A stretch of DNA of 64,000 bases from Micropruina sp. (GCA_016711205.1 JADJTM010000002.1:806001-870000); one strand, 5' to 3'; positions 27,227-35,560 are shown, counted from the first letter of the stretch. Program-made: numbers and translations. The notes: a model not told the origin generated them from the sequence alone.

Positions 27227-28639
27227 TCAACAGTCCTCGGACGCCTTGGGACTGGTGTCGGCGCTGGGCGATTGGGTGGGCGTGGGGCTCGTCGGCGACG
27301 CGTTGGGCGATGTGGTCGGCGACACGGTGGGCGACGTGGTCGAGCGCGGGCTGGACGTGGTCGTTGCGGTCACGGACGAGGTCGGGCTGGGGGAGGGCGT
27401 GGTGGTCTGGTCGGCCCGGGCCTGCCGCTGCGCGATGCAGCGCAGCGAGATGAGTCGCAGTTCTTCGGCGGTTGCTGCCGCGGCGGCCAGGTCGGGCACC
27501 ACGATCGCCGCCCGCACCTTGTCCTGATAGAACAACGGCAGATCGTTGACCTTGGTGTTGTGCACCTGGACCGGACTGCTCAACCGGATGCCCGCCAGGG
27601 TGTCGGGCACACCCCGAAAGACGGTGACCAGTTCGTCCGAGTCGCCGACGTAGTACTTGGTCTGCAGGAACGAGTACCAGCCGAACAGCCCGCCGCCGAT
27701 CACCAGCAGCGGCAGCAGCACGACCAGTAGCACCTTCACCCCTGCGCTGCGGCGGCCTTTGGTGGTCGGTTGGTAGCGTGCCTCTTCAGCCTTGTCGCGG
27801 GCGTTCGGGTCGCTGCGGATGCCGTCGGTGGGCAGCTGGCGGGTGTCTTCGGTGTCGTCGACGGCTTCAGCCAGGTCGAGCTCGGCGGCCGCACCCAGGA
27901 CCAGGGTCTCGCCCAGCGGACCGTTGTCGACCACGTCGGCCAGGATGATGGTGATGTTGTCGAGCCCGCCCTCGGCGTAGGCGATGCGCACCAGGTCATC
28001 CACCACCTGCTCGGCGTCGGTACCGCCGATCACCTCTTCGATGGCGGCGTCGGTGACCATGCCGCACAGGCCGTCGGAGCAGATCAGGTAGCGATCGCCG
28101 GCCTGCACGTCGGCCGGCTCGAGGTCGGGCACGTGGTTGGGCTGGCCGTTGAGCACCTTGAGGATCAGCGACCGGTGGGGGTGCACCAGCGCTTCGGCTT
28201 CGGTGATGCGTCCGTCGTCGACGAGGGTCTGCACCCAGGAGTGGTCGCGGGTGATGCGCATGAACTCGCCGTCGCGCAGCCGGTAGGCGCGCGAGTCGCC
28301 GATGTTGGCGACGGCCAGCTGCTCGCCGTCGAACAGTAGGCCGCAGACGGTGGTGCCCATGCCGTCCAGGGAGGGATCGACCGCGACCAGATCACGGATT
28401 CGCTCGTTGGCCCGGGTGATCGCGCCGGCAACCACCTCGATCATGTCGGTTTCGGTGTGATCGCCGTCGGTGTCGCGCAACTCGTCGATGGCGACGGCGG
28501 ACGCCAGGTCACCGGCCGCCGCCCCGCCCATGCCGTCCGCGACCATCAGCATGGTGGGCGAGACGTAGGCCGAATCCTGGTTGTTCTTGCGTACCAGGCC
28601 GACCTCGGATCGGGCGACATAGCTGAGCGTGAGCGCCAT
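27227..28639 (-). CDS. pstP: PP2C-family serine/threonine phosphatase
   Basis: The phosphatase that reverses PknB-type phosphorylation; 470 residues. The metal-binding PP2C motifs are MLMVADGMGG, GMGTTVCGLLF, GDSRAYRLRDGEF, ICSDGLCGMV and EGGLDNITIIL. One membrane helix (VKVLLVVLLPLLVIGGGLFGWYSF) follows, then an extracellular domain and a long Ser/Thr/Pro tail ending at Cys. ATG 28639 (MALTLSYVARSEVGLVRKNNQDS) is the family start. It lies two bases after the fhaB stop. Confidence 0.95.
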   Translation of the reverse strand: MALTLSYVARSEVGLVRKNNQDSAYVSPTMLMVADGMGGAAAGDLASAVAIDELRDTDGDHTETDMIEVVAGAITRANERIRDLVAVDPSLDGMGTTVCGLLFDGEQLAVANIGDSRAYRLRDGEFMRITRDHSWVQTLVDDGRITEAEALVHPHRSLILKVLNGQPNHVPDLEPADVQAGDRYLICSDGLCGMVTDAAIEEVIGGTDAEQVVDDLVRIAYAEGGLDNITIILADVVDNGPLGETLVLGAAAELDLAEAVDDTEDTRQLPTDGIRSDPNARDKAEEARYQPTTKGRRSAGVKVLLVVLLPLLVIGGGLFGWYSFLQTKYYVGDSDELVTVFRGVPDTLAGIRLSSPVQVHNTKVNDLPLFYQDKVRAAIVVPDLAAAAATAEELRLISLRCIAQRQARADQTTTPSPSPTSSVTATTTSSPRSTTSPTVSPTTSPNASPTSPTPTQSPSADTSPKASEDC

Positions 28640-28641
28640 GA

Positions 28642-29121
28642 CTACTTGTCCACCACCATCAGGGTGCGGCCGATCCGCAGGGTGTCGGTGGTGGTGAACG
28701 GGGTGGCGGTGGTGATGCGCTCGTTGTTGACGTAGGTGCCGTTGGTGGAGCCCAGATCCTCCACGACATAGCCCGCCTCGGTGCGGATCACCTGCGCGTG
28801 CCGGGTCGAGACGTAGTCGTCGTCGAGCACCAACTGGCAGTCGGCGGAGCGTCCGATCTTCAGGGCGTCGCCGAGCGGCAGGGTGAGCCCCTCTTGCTTG
28901 CCCTTGGTGATGCGCAGCGCGGAGGGCAGCTTCTTGTCGCTGCGGGTGCGCTGCTTCTTCTGCTTGCGCAGCTCGGCCACGGGCTGCAACTCGCCGACCT
29001 CGTTGGTGGCCACCTTGCGTCCGAAGATGTCGGTGCGGATGACGTTGCCGACGAACAGCACGAACAACCACAGCAGCGCCAGGAACAGCAGCTTGAGGGC
29101 GAGGACGACGAGGTCAGACAT
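28642..29121 (-). CDS. fhaB: FHA-domain membrane protein FhaB (FipA-like)
   Basis: 159 residues: an N-terminal membrane helix (LVVLALKLLFLALLWLFVLFVGNVI), a basic linker and a C-terminal phosphothreonine-binding FHA domain (IGRSADCQLVLDDDYVSTRHAQV, then DLGSTNGTYVNNERI). In mycobacteria FhaB/FipA is a PknA/PknB partner that helps assemble the divisome. Its start overlaps the fhaA 3' end by eight bases. Confidence 0.93.
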   Translation of the reverse strand: MSDLVVLALKLLFLALLWLFVLFVGNVIRTDIFGRKVATNEVGELQPVAELRKQKKQRTRSDKKLPSALRITKGKQEGLTLPLGDALKIGRSADCQLVLDDDYVSTRHAQVIRTEAGYVVEDLGSTNGTYVNNERITTATPFTTTDTLRIGRTLMVVDK

Positions 29122-29824
29122 CGGCGCCCGGCGAGGTGATCGCGATGCGGGTGGACCCGATCTCGAACCGGCTGCCGGCATTCAGGGTGGCCTGCCGTAC
29201 ACGTTGGCCGTTGATCAGGATGCCGTTGGTGGAACCGAGATCCTCGATGGTGATCAACTGGTCCGCCCCGTCACCCGACACCTCGATGCGGGCGTGCCGG
29301 CGCGAGATGCCGGGGTCGTTGATGCGCAGGTCGGCTTCGGTGCCCCGTCCGAGCACCACCCCCGGGGGGTTGAGCGGATGCCGGATGCCGTTCACCTCGA
29401 GCACCAGGCTGGCCTTGCGGATCTGGCTGGACGACGGGTCGGACCCGTCCACGCCGGCGACCGCGGCACTGCTGATGGTGAACCGGCCGGTCGGCAGGCT
29501 GTCGTCCAGCTCATAGTCGATGGTCACCGGCCCGTTGAAGATGTAGCTCTTCTCGGCGGCGTACTCACGCAGTTGCGGGATGACCTCGGAGTTGAGCATC
29601 TTCGAGTACGGCGCCAGCCGGTCGTGATCGTGCTTGGAGAGTTGCACGGTGAAGTCGTTGGGCACCAGCCGCCGCTCCCGATCGAGCAGCTTCGCCTCGG
29701 AGTCGAGCTCGCGCTGCAGTCGCGCGGTGATCTCGACCGGCTGGACGTCGCCCTTGAACGCGCGCGCGAAGACGCCGTTGACGGCGCCCTCCAGTTTCTT
29801 CTCGACGCGATCGAAGACTCCCAT
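29114..29824 (-). CDS. fhaA: FHA-domain protein FhaA (DUF3662 plus FHA)
   Basis: 236 residues, first gene of the operon. The N-terminal DUF3662 domain (MGVFDRVEKKLEGAVNGVFARAFKGDVQPVEIT) is joined to a C-terminal FHA domain (LGRGTEADLRINDPGISRRHARIEV, DLGSTNGILINGQRV). The long Pro/Gln linker seen in many homologues is nearly absent. FhaA binds phosphorylated MviN/CwlM-type partners to control lipid II export in mycobacteria. It is divergent from the tRNA-Leu gene, matching the Rv0020c-leuT layout. Confidence 0.94.
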   Translation of the reverse strand: MGVFDRVEKKLEGAVNGVFARAFKGDVQPVEITARLQRELDSEAKLLDRERRLVPNDFTVQLSKHDHDRLAPYSKMLNSEVIPQLREYAAEKSYIFNGPVTIDYELDDSLPTGRFTISSAAVAGVDGSDPSSSQIRKASLVLEVNGIRHPLNPPGVVLGRGTEADLRINDPGISRRHARIEVSGDGADQLITIEDLGSTNGILINGQRVRQATLNAGSRFEIGSTRIAITSPGADV

Positions 29825-30014
29825 GCGCCCCAGAGTAGTGGAACGCCCTTGTGGACGCCGTTCGCGGGCTGAGTGGTCTGGACCACATGTTGAGGGAGAT
29901 GGTGAGGCGTAGGTGGGGTCGGTGTGGCGGATCGGACGTCGGCAGGACGCAGCGCGTGGTCCGGGGAGCCATCGGCCCTGTGCTAGTGTTTTCGGGGTCG
30001 CCTTCGGGTGACGA

Positions 30015-30097
30015 GCGCGAGTGGCGGAATGGCAGACGCGCACGGTTCAGGTCCGTGTGTCCGAAAGGACGTGGAGGTTCAACTCCTCTCTCGCGCA
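30015..30097 (+). tRNA. tRNA-Leu (anticodon CAG)
   Basis: 83 bases, class II tRNA. The acceptor arms GCGCGAG (30015-30021) and CTCGCGC (30090-30096) pair fully, with discriminator A. The anticodon arm is CACGG-TTCAGGT-CCGTG with CAG, a variable arm (TGTCCGAAAGGACG) is present, and the T arm is GGAGG-TTCAACT-CCTCT, with its last pair G-T. CCA is not encoded. Its 3' end is the attachment site of the genomic island: the last 24 bases plus one more recur at 52517-52541. Confidence 0.96.
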
Positions 30098-30098
30098 C
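30074..30098 (+). repeat. Left attachment-site repeat (in tRNA-Leu)
   Basis: The 25-bp core begins GAGGTTCAACTCC and ends CGCGCAC. It is identical to 52517-52541, and the bases on both sides differ between the copies, which defines the repeat limits. Confidence 0.92.
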
Positions 30099-30107
30099 TT
30101 CACGAAT

Positions 30108-30140
30108 ATGGCTCTGACTAGGGTAAATAGTCGGAGCCAT
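30108..30140. terminator. Hairpin directly after the left attachment site
   Basis: ATGGCTCTGACT (30108-30119) pairs with AGTCGGAGCCAT (30129-30140), 12 pairs with one wobble around a 9-base loop. It lies ten bases inside the island and could end tRNA transcription after integration, or be part of the recombination site. Confidence 0.55.
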
Positions 30141-30156
30141 CGTCACGTCCGGGGCC

Positions 30157-30178
30157 TTGCACCACATATGCACAACAT
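30157..30178 (+). promoter_or_regulatory. Candidate integrase arm-type site, left end
   Basis: A 22-bp sequence (TTGCACCACAT followed by ATGCACAACAT, itself two near-copies of TGCACAACAT) lies 59 bases inside the left attachment core. It matches 52368-52389 at 21 of 22 positions and in the same orientation. Paired direct repeats near both ends of an element are typical binding sites for the N-terminal domain of tyrosine integrases. Confidence 0.6.
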
Positions 30179-30310
30179 CTCTGCGGGTCGGAGGCGCTGT
30201 TGTGGGCAGATGTGGGCACAAGGATGCTCTCGCCGATGTCGCTCCGGTGCTTCGGTCGGACGACCGTCGAGCCTGTCGAGACCCCCATCGCTGCCTACCA
30301 TGTCGGCCGA

Positions 30311-30691
30311 TCAGCGTTCTCGAAGTCGCCGCTCCATCACTTCGAGCAGGTGGTTGATCGGTGGCACCAGGGCGGGCAGGTCGCGCTTGTAGATGCGGCC
30401 CTGGGCGAGTCTCGCGGTAAGCAGCTCGATGAGTTCGGCCCAGCCGTCCACGTCGCGCGGGGTGAACGCAACCGGCACCTCGACACGCTGCTGAACGACC
30501 CGAACAGGCCGATCGCCGGGCGAGCGGTTGGCCTGCCACGCGCGGTTCCGGCAGGTTGCCGAGCACCACTTCGGGACGCGTCCGCGCGACGGAATTGGGA
30601 CACTGCGGCCACACCAACCACACACGACTTCCTGTTCTGGACGTCGATGTCCCCCTGGTTTGGCTACATGGCCAGATGGCTCATATTGCAT
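30311..30691 (-). CDS. Small zinc-ribbon protein
   Basis: 126 residues of unknown function. The N-terminal half has a four-cysteine zinc site, CGWCGR then KWCSATCRNRAWQ, a pattern common in small actinobacterial proteins. The C-terminal half is helical (DGWAELIELLTARLAQGRIYKRDL). It lies at the left end of the island pointing at the tRNA. It could be an accessory DNA-binding protein of the element, but this is a guess from position only. Confidence 0.65.
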   Translation of the reverse strand: MQYEPSGHVAKPGGHRRPEQEVVCGWCGRSVPIPSRGRVPKWCSATCRNRAWQANRSPGDRPVRVVQQRVEVPVAFTPRDVDGWAELIELLTARLAQGRIYKRDLPALVPPINHLLEVMERRLRER

Positions 30692-30855
30692 CGCTGCTCC
30701 AGGTCTCGGTTGGCGGAAACTCTATCGTCACAACGATATGTTTACATGCGGATGCCAGAGGTGTGTGGGACATGAGGATCGTCGAATTCGGGGGGTTGCG
30801 GCCCGCCTGAGTCCAGAAGGTCGCGGTCTATGACGCGTCGCGTTATAGTGGTGTC

Positions 30856-31137
30856 GTGATCAGGTCGTTCCGGGATGCTGCGACGGAGAAGCTCTGGTCA
30901 CGAGAACACAGCCGGTCACTCGATCCCCGGATCGAACGCGCCCCGTTGCGCAAGCTGGTGATCCTCGACGCCGCCGAAACACTCGAAGACCTGCGGGTTC
31001 CACCCGGCAACAGACTCGAAGCGCTCCACGGCGACCGGGCCGGCCAACACAGCATCAGGATCAACCAGCAATGGCGGATCTGCTTCACCTGGACCGAAGC
31101 CGGACCGGCCGACGTCGAGATCGTCGACTACCACTGA
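30856..31137 (+). CDS. higB: HigB/RelE-family mRNA interferase toxin
   Basis: 93-residue toxin of the ParE/RelE fold. Family features are MIRSFRDAATEKLW, LEDLRVPPGNRLEALHGDRAGQHSIRINQQWRICF and the ending VEIVDYH. It would cut mRNA on the ribosome when free. As in other higBA loci the toxin precedes its antitoxin, which starts 11 bases downstream. Confidence 0.93.
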   Translation: MIRSFRDAATEKLWSREHSRSLDPRIERAPLRKLVILDAAETLEDLRVPPGNRLEALHGDRAGQHSIRINQQWRICFTWTEAGPADVEIVDYH

Positions 31138-31148
31138 AGGAGGTGACC

Positions 31149-31442
31149 ATGGCCACCATCGCACCCATCCACCCCGGCGAGATCCTCGCCGAGGAGTTCC
31201 TCGAGCCCTTGGAGATCTCCCAGAACCGGCTGGCCGTCGCCATCGGCGTCCCACCGCGCCGCATCAACGAGATCGTCCACGGCAAGCGCCGGATTACCGC
31301 CGACACCGCACTGCGCCTGTCACGCTACTTCGGCACCACCGACCGGTTCTGGCTCAATCTCCAGACCCGCTTCGACTTGGAGACTGAGAAGGACAACCTC
31401 GGCAGCGCCCTCGACCAGATCGAACCCCTGCGTACCGCCTGA
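31149..31442 (+). CDS. higA: HigA-family antitoxin (XRE helix-turn-helix)
   Basis: 97 residues with the family opening IAPIHPGEILAEEFLEPLEISQNRLAVAIGVPPRRINEIVHGKR, a helix-turn-helix, followed by TALRLSRYFGTTDRFWLNLQ. It neutralises HigB and represses the operon. The start is supported by GAAGGAGGTGACC directly before ATG. The pair probably stabilises the island. Confidence 0.94.
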   Translation: MATIAPIHPGEILAEEFLEPLEISQNRLAVAIGVPPRRINEIVHGKRRITADTALRLSRYFGTTDRFWLNLQTRFDLETEKDNLGSALDQIEPLRTA

Positions 31443-31645
31443 CCTGCGCCGATCTGGTGACCGGCGCTTCGCGCGCAACCGAAGATGCACGTTGTGTGTG
31501 CCCGTTGCAGTGCCGGCGATGCTGGCTGCGGCAGGCTTGGGCTTCAGTTTCGTCGCAACGACTTGTTCGAGCCGGATTGCACCGGGTGTGTCCGAGATTC
31601 CGGGGGTCTGATTGAACAGTCGCCTGGATGGGCAGGACGTCGGGA

Positions 31646-32377
31646 TCAGGGTCCGTCGGCTCGTTCGGGTGTCGGCGGTGCCGGGGTGTAGCCCTGACCG
31701 GCGAGCCAGGTGCGGGCCCGTCCGCGATGGCGCTCATCACTGAAGCCGTACCAGCGGGTCATCAGGTCTGGCCAGCCTGCCAGCGTGTCCTTGAACCGCC
31801 GAAAGGCCCCCCTGCCGTGGATGGCCCGGGAGAGCCGATCGGCGATGCGGTCGTCGGTGATCATGTCGATGAAGATCTCCATGTCGCGGTAGGGCGCGCG
31901 GGATCCCTCGCAGTCGACGTCCAGCCATCGCCCGTCATCGTCCTCGTCATCGTCGGGGTCGAGTTCGCCCACCTCCTCGAAGTACTCGATCGCCGACTGC
32001 GGCCACACCTCACCGGTCCGAAGGTCGATCCGCCCACCACCCATGACCGGGTCGCCTTCGAGTATTCCGGCGAGTTCCTCGAGGTCCACCGCGAGGCTCT
32101 TGAGGGATTGGGCCGGCCCGACGCCGAGTGCGGCGTCGATCTGATCGGCAAGCTCGTCGTCTCCCTCCCAGCCGCGATCCCGCAGCGCGACGGCACAACG
32201 GCGGCCGGCCGGCCCAACGCCGTTGGCACGCTCGCATGCCACGACCAGGACGGCCTCACCCATCAGCTGCAAGGCATCCTCAGGCCAGACGTGATCGTTG
32301 AGGGCGTCGATCAGGGCAGGGACGTCGACGGCGTAGAGATTGCCGCGCAGCCCATCCCGATCCGAATGATGGCCCAT
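31646..32377 (-). CDS. UPF0158 family protein
   Basis: About 243 residues. The C-terminal half carries the family pattern: an acidic stretch (ELDPDDDEDDDGRWLDVD), then SRAPYRDMEIFIDM, GRGAFRRFKDTL and WYGFSDERHRGRARTWLAGQGY. The molecular function of the family is not known. A longer start at 32413 is possible. It is the first of a string of unrelated small genes; a copy of the recurring intergenic motif (32468-32490) separates it from the next. Confidence 0.78.
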   Translation of the reverse strand: MGHHSDRDGLRGNLYAVDVPALIDALNDHVWPEDALQLMGEAVLVVACERANGVGPAGRRCAVALRDRGWEGDDELADQIDAALGVGPAQSLKSLAVDLEELAGILEGDPVMGGGRIDLRTGEVWPQSAIEYFEEVGELDPDDDEDDDGRWLDVDCEGSRAPYRDMEIFIDMITDDRIADRLSRAIHGRGAFRRFKDTLAGWPDLMTRWYGFSDERHRGRARTWLAGQGYTPAPPTPERADGP

Positions 32378-32467
32378 GGCGGCATTCTGCGCCGATCGGA
32401 CAGTCGTCGCCAAGGTTCGCGTCGCGGCGCCTGAGTCTGACTCGGGATGGGAACGACCGTCCGAGGT

Positions 32468-32490
32468 GCGGCAGAACCGGACGCTTCGCG
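32468..32490 (+). repeat. Recurring intergenic motif, copy 1
   Basis: GCGGCAGAACCGGA followed by CGCTTCGCG. The first 14 bases are identical to copy 4. It lies between the UPF0158 gene and the gene at 32533. Confidence 0.6.
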
Positions 32491-32532
32491 AGTTCCGTCA
32501 CCGCGGGATCCCCGCTTTGGAAGAATCACGAC

Positions 32533-32838
32533 ATGGCGACGGTGCGTGCGACAGCCACACGCTGGATCAGCGACGACTTCCCGGGGTTTGTTGAGCTGAC
32601 CCTGACGGACGCCGACGGAGTTCGACACACCATCCACGAGAAGGTCCCGGTGCTGGGCGACCAGGAACTGAGCTCTTCCACCGCTTACCCGCGCGAAACC
32701 TGGATCGAGGCCGCTGTCCTCAGCAAAGACCAGGGTGTCTTCACCGTCCATCTCGCGCACTCGGTCGAATCGGTGGACGGGAGATCTGACTTCGACATCC
32801 CCCAGCGATCCGTGCGAGCCGCGAGCGAGCCGGACTGA
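32533..32838 (+). CDS. Hypothetical protein, cassette-like
   Basis: 101 residues, not recognised. The sequence (RWISDDFPGFVELTLTDADG, then TWIEAAVLSKDQGVFTVHLAHSVESVDG) has the alternating pattern of a small beta-rich cytoplasmic protein. No signal peptide or membrane segment is seen. It is followed after two bases by copy 2 of the recurring intergenic motif. Confidence 0.65.
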   Translation: MATVRATATRWISDDFPGFVELTLTDADGVRHTIHEKVPVLGDQELSSSTAYPRETWIEAAVLSKDQGVFTVHLAHSVESVDGRSDFDIPQRSVRAASEPD

Positions 32839-32840
32839 CC

Positions 32841-32863
32841 GCGGCAAGTCCGGACGTCGCGAC
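32841..32863 (+). repeat. Recurring intergenic motif, copy 2
   Basis: GCGGCAAGTCCGGACG followed by TCGCGAC. It is close to copy 1 and lies between the convergent ends of the 32533 gene and the DUF5071 gene. Confidence 0.55.
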
Positions 32864-33315
32864 TACTGGGGGCCGTTGCCTGTCCTGCCCAGTGCGGCTG
32901 CAGCAACCTCGTCGAGCCCCTCAAGCCGCTCGTCGTCCGATGGGTCATCCGCGATTCGCTGAAGCAGCGGGCGGAACTGCCGAACAAGATCAGGGTCGGC
33001 ATCCGTCAGAAGGTACTGAATGATCCAGTACTGCCAAACATAATCGTCGCCCTCAAGGATCGGGACCAGGTACGGCGCCAATGGTGGTCCGATTGACTTC
33101 AGGAATGGCGTCAAGGAATGAGCGACTGGCCAGTTGTAGTCCTGCACCCAGGCCAGAAGGTCGCCGATCACCGGTTCGACAGCCGGCCATCCGAGTGCCA
33201 CCGCCCGTTCCACAGCAGCCAAGTCGAACTTGTCAACAGGAACAACTTGCTGGCTCACCACGGCGCCCACGCTAGCGGACCCATCGCCCGTGCACAGCGC
33301 GGCATTTGAGTGCAT
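32863..33315 (-). CDS. DUF5071 domain protein
   Basis: 150 residues. The DUF5071 pattern is clear: VPVDKFDLAAVERAVALGWPAVEPVIGDLLAWVQDYNWPVAHSLTPFLKSIG, then GDDYVWQYWIIQYLL, a helical HEAT-like fold. Function unknown; relatives occur among possible immunity genes. ATG 33315 is used, though an internal GTG near residue 19 would give the conserved domain alone. It is divergent from the gene at 33380. Confidence 0.75.
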   Translation of the reverse strand: MHSNAALCTGDGSASVGAVVSQQVVPVDKFDLAAVERAVALGWPAVEPVIGDLLAWVQDYNWPVAHSLTPFLKSIGPPLAPYLVPILEGDDYVWQYWIIQYLLTDADPDLVRQFRPLLQRIADDPSDDERLEGLDEVAAAALGRTGNGPQ

Positions 33316-33379
33316 CCAACCCCTCCCTCCCTGTTGCCTTTCATGCGCACACGGGCTCCGTGGCTGAGAAGCTGGGGCA

Positions 33380-33745
33380 GTGAAGTTCAATGCGGGTGCG
33401 AGCGTGGTGGTTGGTGGCGGATACGACTTTGAGCCCCAGTGGCTTGGTGGCCGATCCAGCGTCGAAGGCGTCATCTTGCGGTGGATACCCGGCCAGAACA
33501 CAGAGCCGGCATGCGTGGTGCTGCTCGCGGGCCCGCTCACAGCGGAGGGGGCAGTTGGCGGTCACCGAGAGACTCTCACAGGTTCCCATCTCGTCCTAGA
33601 GCTCCGATACGAGGGCCAGAGCTGGGAGAGGTCCGGCACTGTCCATGTCGAACTTTGCCCTTCCGAGCCTGAGTCCTTGAAGTGGGGCGAGCGCGAGCCT
33701 GGAGCCTGGGTCGAGTCCCACGCGACCTACACGTTCGGCTCTTGA
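33380..33745 (+). CDS. Hypothetical protein, cassette-like
   Basis: 121 residues of unknown function. Landmarks are VVVGGGYDFEPQWLGGRSSVEGVILRWIPGQNTEPACVVLL and the end AWVESHATYTFG, which look like a small beta-barrel. I have an impression of similar hypothetical proteins in other bacteria but cannot name a family. Copy 3 of the recurring motif follows. Confidence 0.65.
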   Translation: MKFNAGASVVVGGGYDFEPQWLGGRSSVEGVILRWIPGQNTEPACVVLLAGPLTAEGAVGGHRETLTGSHLVLELRYEGQSWERSGTVHVELCPSEPESLKWGEREPGAWVESHATYTFGS

Positions 33746-33766
33746 CCGACGTTCCGCACCGTCGGG

Positions 33767-33791
33767 TCGCTGATGTCCGGATGTTCTTGCC
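33767..33791 (+). repeat. Recurring intergenic motif, copy 3
   Basis: TCGCTGATGTCCGGATGTTC followed by TTGCC, the most diverged copy (shared core CCGGATGTTCTTGC). It lies between the 33380 gene and the 33804 gene. Confidence 0.45.
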
Positions 33792-33803
33792 CGCGCCGGT
33801 CGT

Positions 33804-34748
33804 GTGCAGGTACAGACTGTTTCGGTGATTACCGACCCGGCGTGCTCAGTGGCCGTTTCGTGCCTGGCCTGGGTCGACCATGGTGCCCTGTGGACTCTCA
33901 GGTCCGACTCGCTGACACCGGACGAGATCCGGCTCGGTGACGCCCAATGGCTCTCGCTGCATCCCGGGTTGTCGAATCAGACCGTCTTCGCGGTGATGCA
34001 TCACCTCGACGGTTCCCTGCTTCGCATCACAGCGCACACCTACGCGGAGCCCGCCAAGGTGGTAGCGAGCGTCGAAGTGCCTGGCTGGACCGCCAGCATG
34101 ACCGGTGCGGCCGAGGTGTGGGCAGGCCACGAGTGGCTGTTCGTCGGTTATCTCGGAGACTCCGCGACCGGGGCGGCCGGGTACTACCTGATCCGGGTGA
34201 CCGAGTCCCATGCACGGGTGGATCGTCTGGATTGGTTCGATGACGGGTTCGATCACGGCTACCAAGGTGTCGGGTCGGTGCTGGCGATCGGCGACCACGG
34301 ATACCTGTTCGGAGTGCAGCGAAGTTCCGAGCTGGCGCTTGCCAGCTTCGACGACGTCTCGCGTGTTCGATTCGTCGGGCTGGCGGACCGTGGAGGAAAC
34401 CCTGCACCGATCAGCGACAGCGATGGTCGCGGGCTGTGGGTGATCGACTACGACACGATCGTGCGCCTGGACGCGAGGCTTCAGGGGAAGCAGACGCTCC
34501 TGGCCCAGCCAGCGGTCGACGGACTTCGCATGTTCCTTGGCGACGGCTGGCTGGACCCGGCCAACGGCCACTTTCTGGTAGCACGGCCAGGAGCCGGCGA
34601 CGTTCTCGAGGTTGCGCCGTCGCCACTGAGAATCGTCGCGTCACACCACCTCGGCCGCCAGCCACTGCAAGCAGTCAGGATGAGTGACGGTCGGATCATC
34701 GCCAGGGACTGGCAATCGGGCGACCTGCTCACAGCACCGCCAACTTGA
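33804..34748 (+). CDS. Hypothetical beta-propeller-like protein
   Basis: 314 residues with GTG start, not recognised. It has repeating short beta-rich blocks (WSLHPG-type turns, ALWTLRSDSLTPDEIRLGD, GRGLWVIDYDTIVRLDARLQGK) suggesting a propeller. No secretion signal is evident. It is flanked by copies 3 and 4 of the recurring intergenic motif. Confidence 0.6.
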   Translation: MQVQTVSVITDPACSVAVSCLAWVDHGALWTLRSDSLTPDEIRLGDAQWLSLHPGLSNQTVFAVMHHLDGSLLRITAHTYAEPAKVVASVEVPGWTASMTGAAEVWAGHEWLFVGYLGDSATGAAGYYLIRVTESHARVDRLDWFDDGFDHGYQGVGSVLAIGDHGYLFGVQRSSELALASFDDVSRVRFVGLADRGGNPAPISDSDGRGLWVIDYDTIVRLDARLQGKQTLLAQPAVDGLRMFLGDGWLDPANGHFLVARPGAGDVLEVAPSPLRIVASHHLGRQPLQAVRMSDGRIIARDWQSGDLLTAPPT

Positions 34749-34768
34749 TCGGACTCAACGCACCAGGC

Positions 34769-34793
34769 GCGGCAGAACCGGATGTCTTGCGCC
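34769..34793 (+). repeat. Recurring intergenic motif, copy 4
   Basis: GCGGCAGAACCGGATG followed by TCTTGCGCC. Flanking GGCGC/GCGCC and ACCAGG/CCTGGT pairs could fold the surrounding 60 bases into a hairpin. Confidence 0.6.
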
Positions 34794-34850
34794 ACAGGTC
34801 TGAGGCCTGGTTGCTCACGGTGCGCGGAAGCCTGTGCGACGATTCCTGCT

Positions 34851-35240
34851 GTGGTCGATTGGTTCCAGCGATGGTTCGGCGACGATGAGCCTCCGGACTA
34901 CGAGCTGCCAGACCCCGACTTGGCAGCCTACGATCACGGTTTGGGCGAGCTCCGCCTCAATGGCGAGCTGAAGGGTTACCTGGCCAGCGTGCGCCTGGAG
35001 ATGTCGTTCCCTGCTCGGCAGTGGTGGCCGTGGTTCGTCATTGTCTGGACTGACGGAGGTAAGGACCGCGCCTTCGAGGACTACGGTCCCAAATGGCTCA
35101 CCGTTCGCGAACTCGACGCGGGCTACTTCGAGCACTACTCAGACAGTGGCGGGGCCGAAATGTACGAGTTCAGTTGGCTTACGCCCGACGAGGCCGGCGT
35201 CAAGTGGTCAGAACTCGGCTTGTCCGAGGACGACTTCTGA
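34851..35240 (+). CDS. Hypothetical protein, cassette-like
   Basis: 129 residues from GTG 34851 (VVDWFQRWFGDDEPPDYELPDPDL). It is acidic, with many aromatic residues, and the end SWLTPDEAGVKWSELGLSEDDF is also acidic. No family recognised. The acidic character would suit an immunity or inhibitor protein, but nothing in the sequence proves this. Copy 5 of the recurring motif follows 15 bases after the stop. Confidence 0.6.
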   Translation: MVDWFQRWFGDDEPPDYELPDPDLAAYDHGLGELRLNGELKGYLASVRLEMSFPARQWWPWFVIVWTDGGKDRAFEDYGPKWLTVRELDAGYFEHYSDSGGAEMYEFSWLTPDEAGVKWSELGLSEDDF

Positions 35241-35255
35241 CCAGCCTGCCCCGCC

Positions 35256-35279
35256 GCGGCAGATACGGATGTTCGGGCC
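35256..35279 (+). repeat. Recurring intergenic motif, copy 5
   Basis: GCGGCAGATACGGATG followed by TTCGGGCC. A GTTCGG-G-CCGAAC palindrome overlaps its 3' end. It is the last copy before the ISL3-type remnant. The rest of 35280-35560 (about 280 bases) shows no gene. Confidence 0.55.
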
Positions 35280-35560
35280 GAACTAACCTCGCGGTGCACC
35301 TGCGTCACTGCGAAGGCGCGCAACGACGGCTTGGTAGGCGGGCCAGGGTTCGGTAGTGGCTGCGTCAGATCGAAACATCTGAATCCAGACAGCCAGGTCA
35401 TCTCCATGCCGAATGCAGCCGACCGTGTGGAGCTCACGCGTTTGCAGGAACGGACGCGAGTACAGTTCCCCAAACCACCGATTACCGGCTCATCACAATC
35501 GACGGTGTGGTGAGGGCGTGGGCGTGATCGGCGAGTCGTTCTGCCGGTAGGGGTCGAGGT

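Noticed and set aside
31646..35279. Classical integron with attC sites
   Set aside because: The repeated motif lacks the RYYYAAC and GTTRRRY boxes and no IntI-type integrase is in the window. Kept only as a cassette-like array of unknown type.
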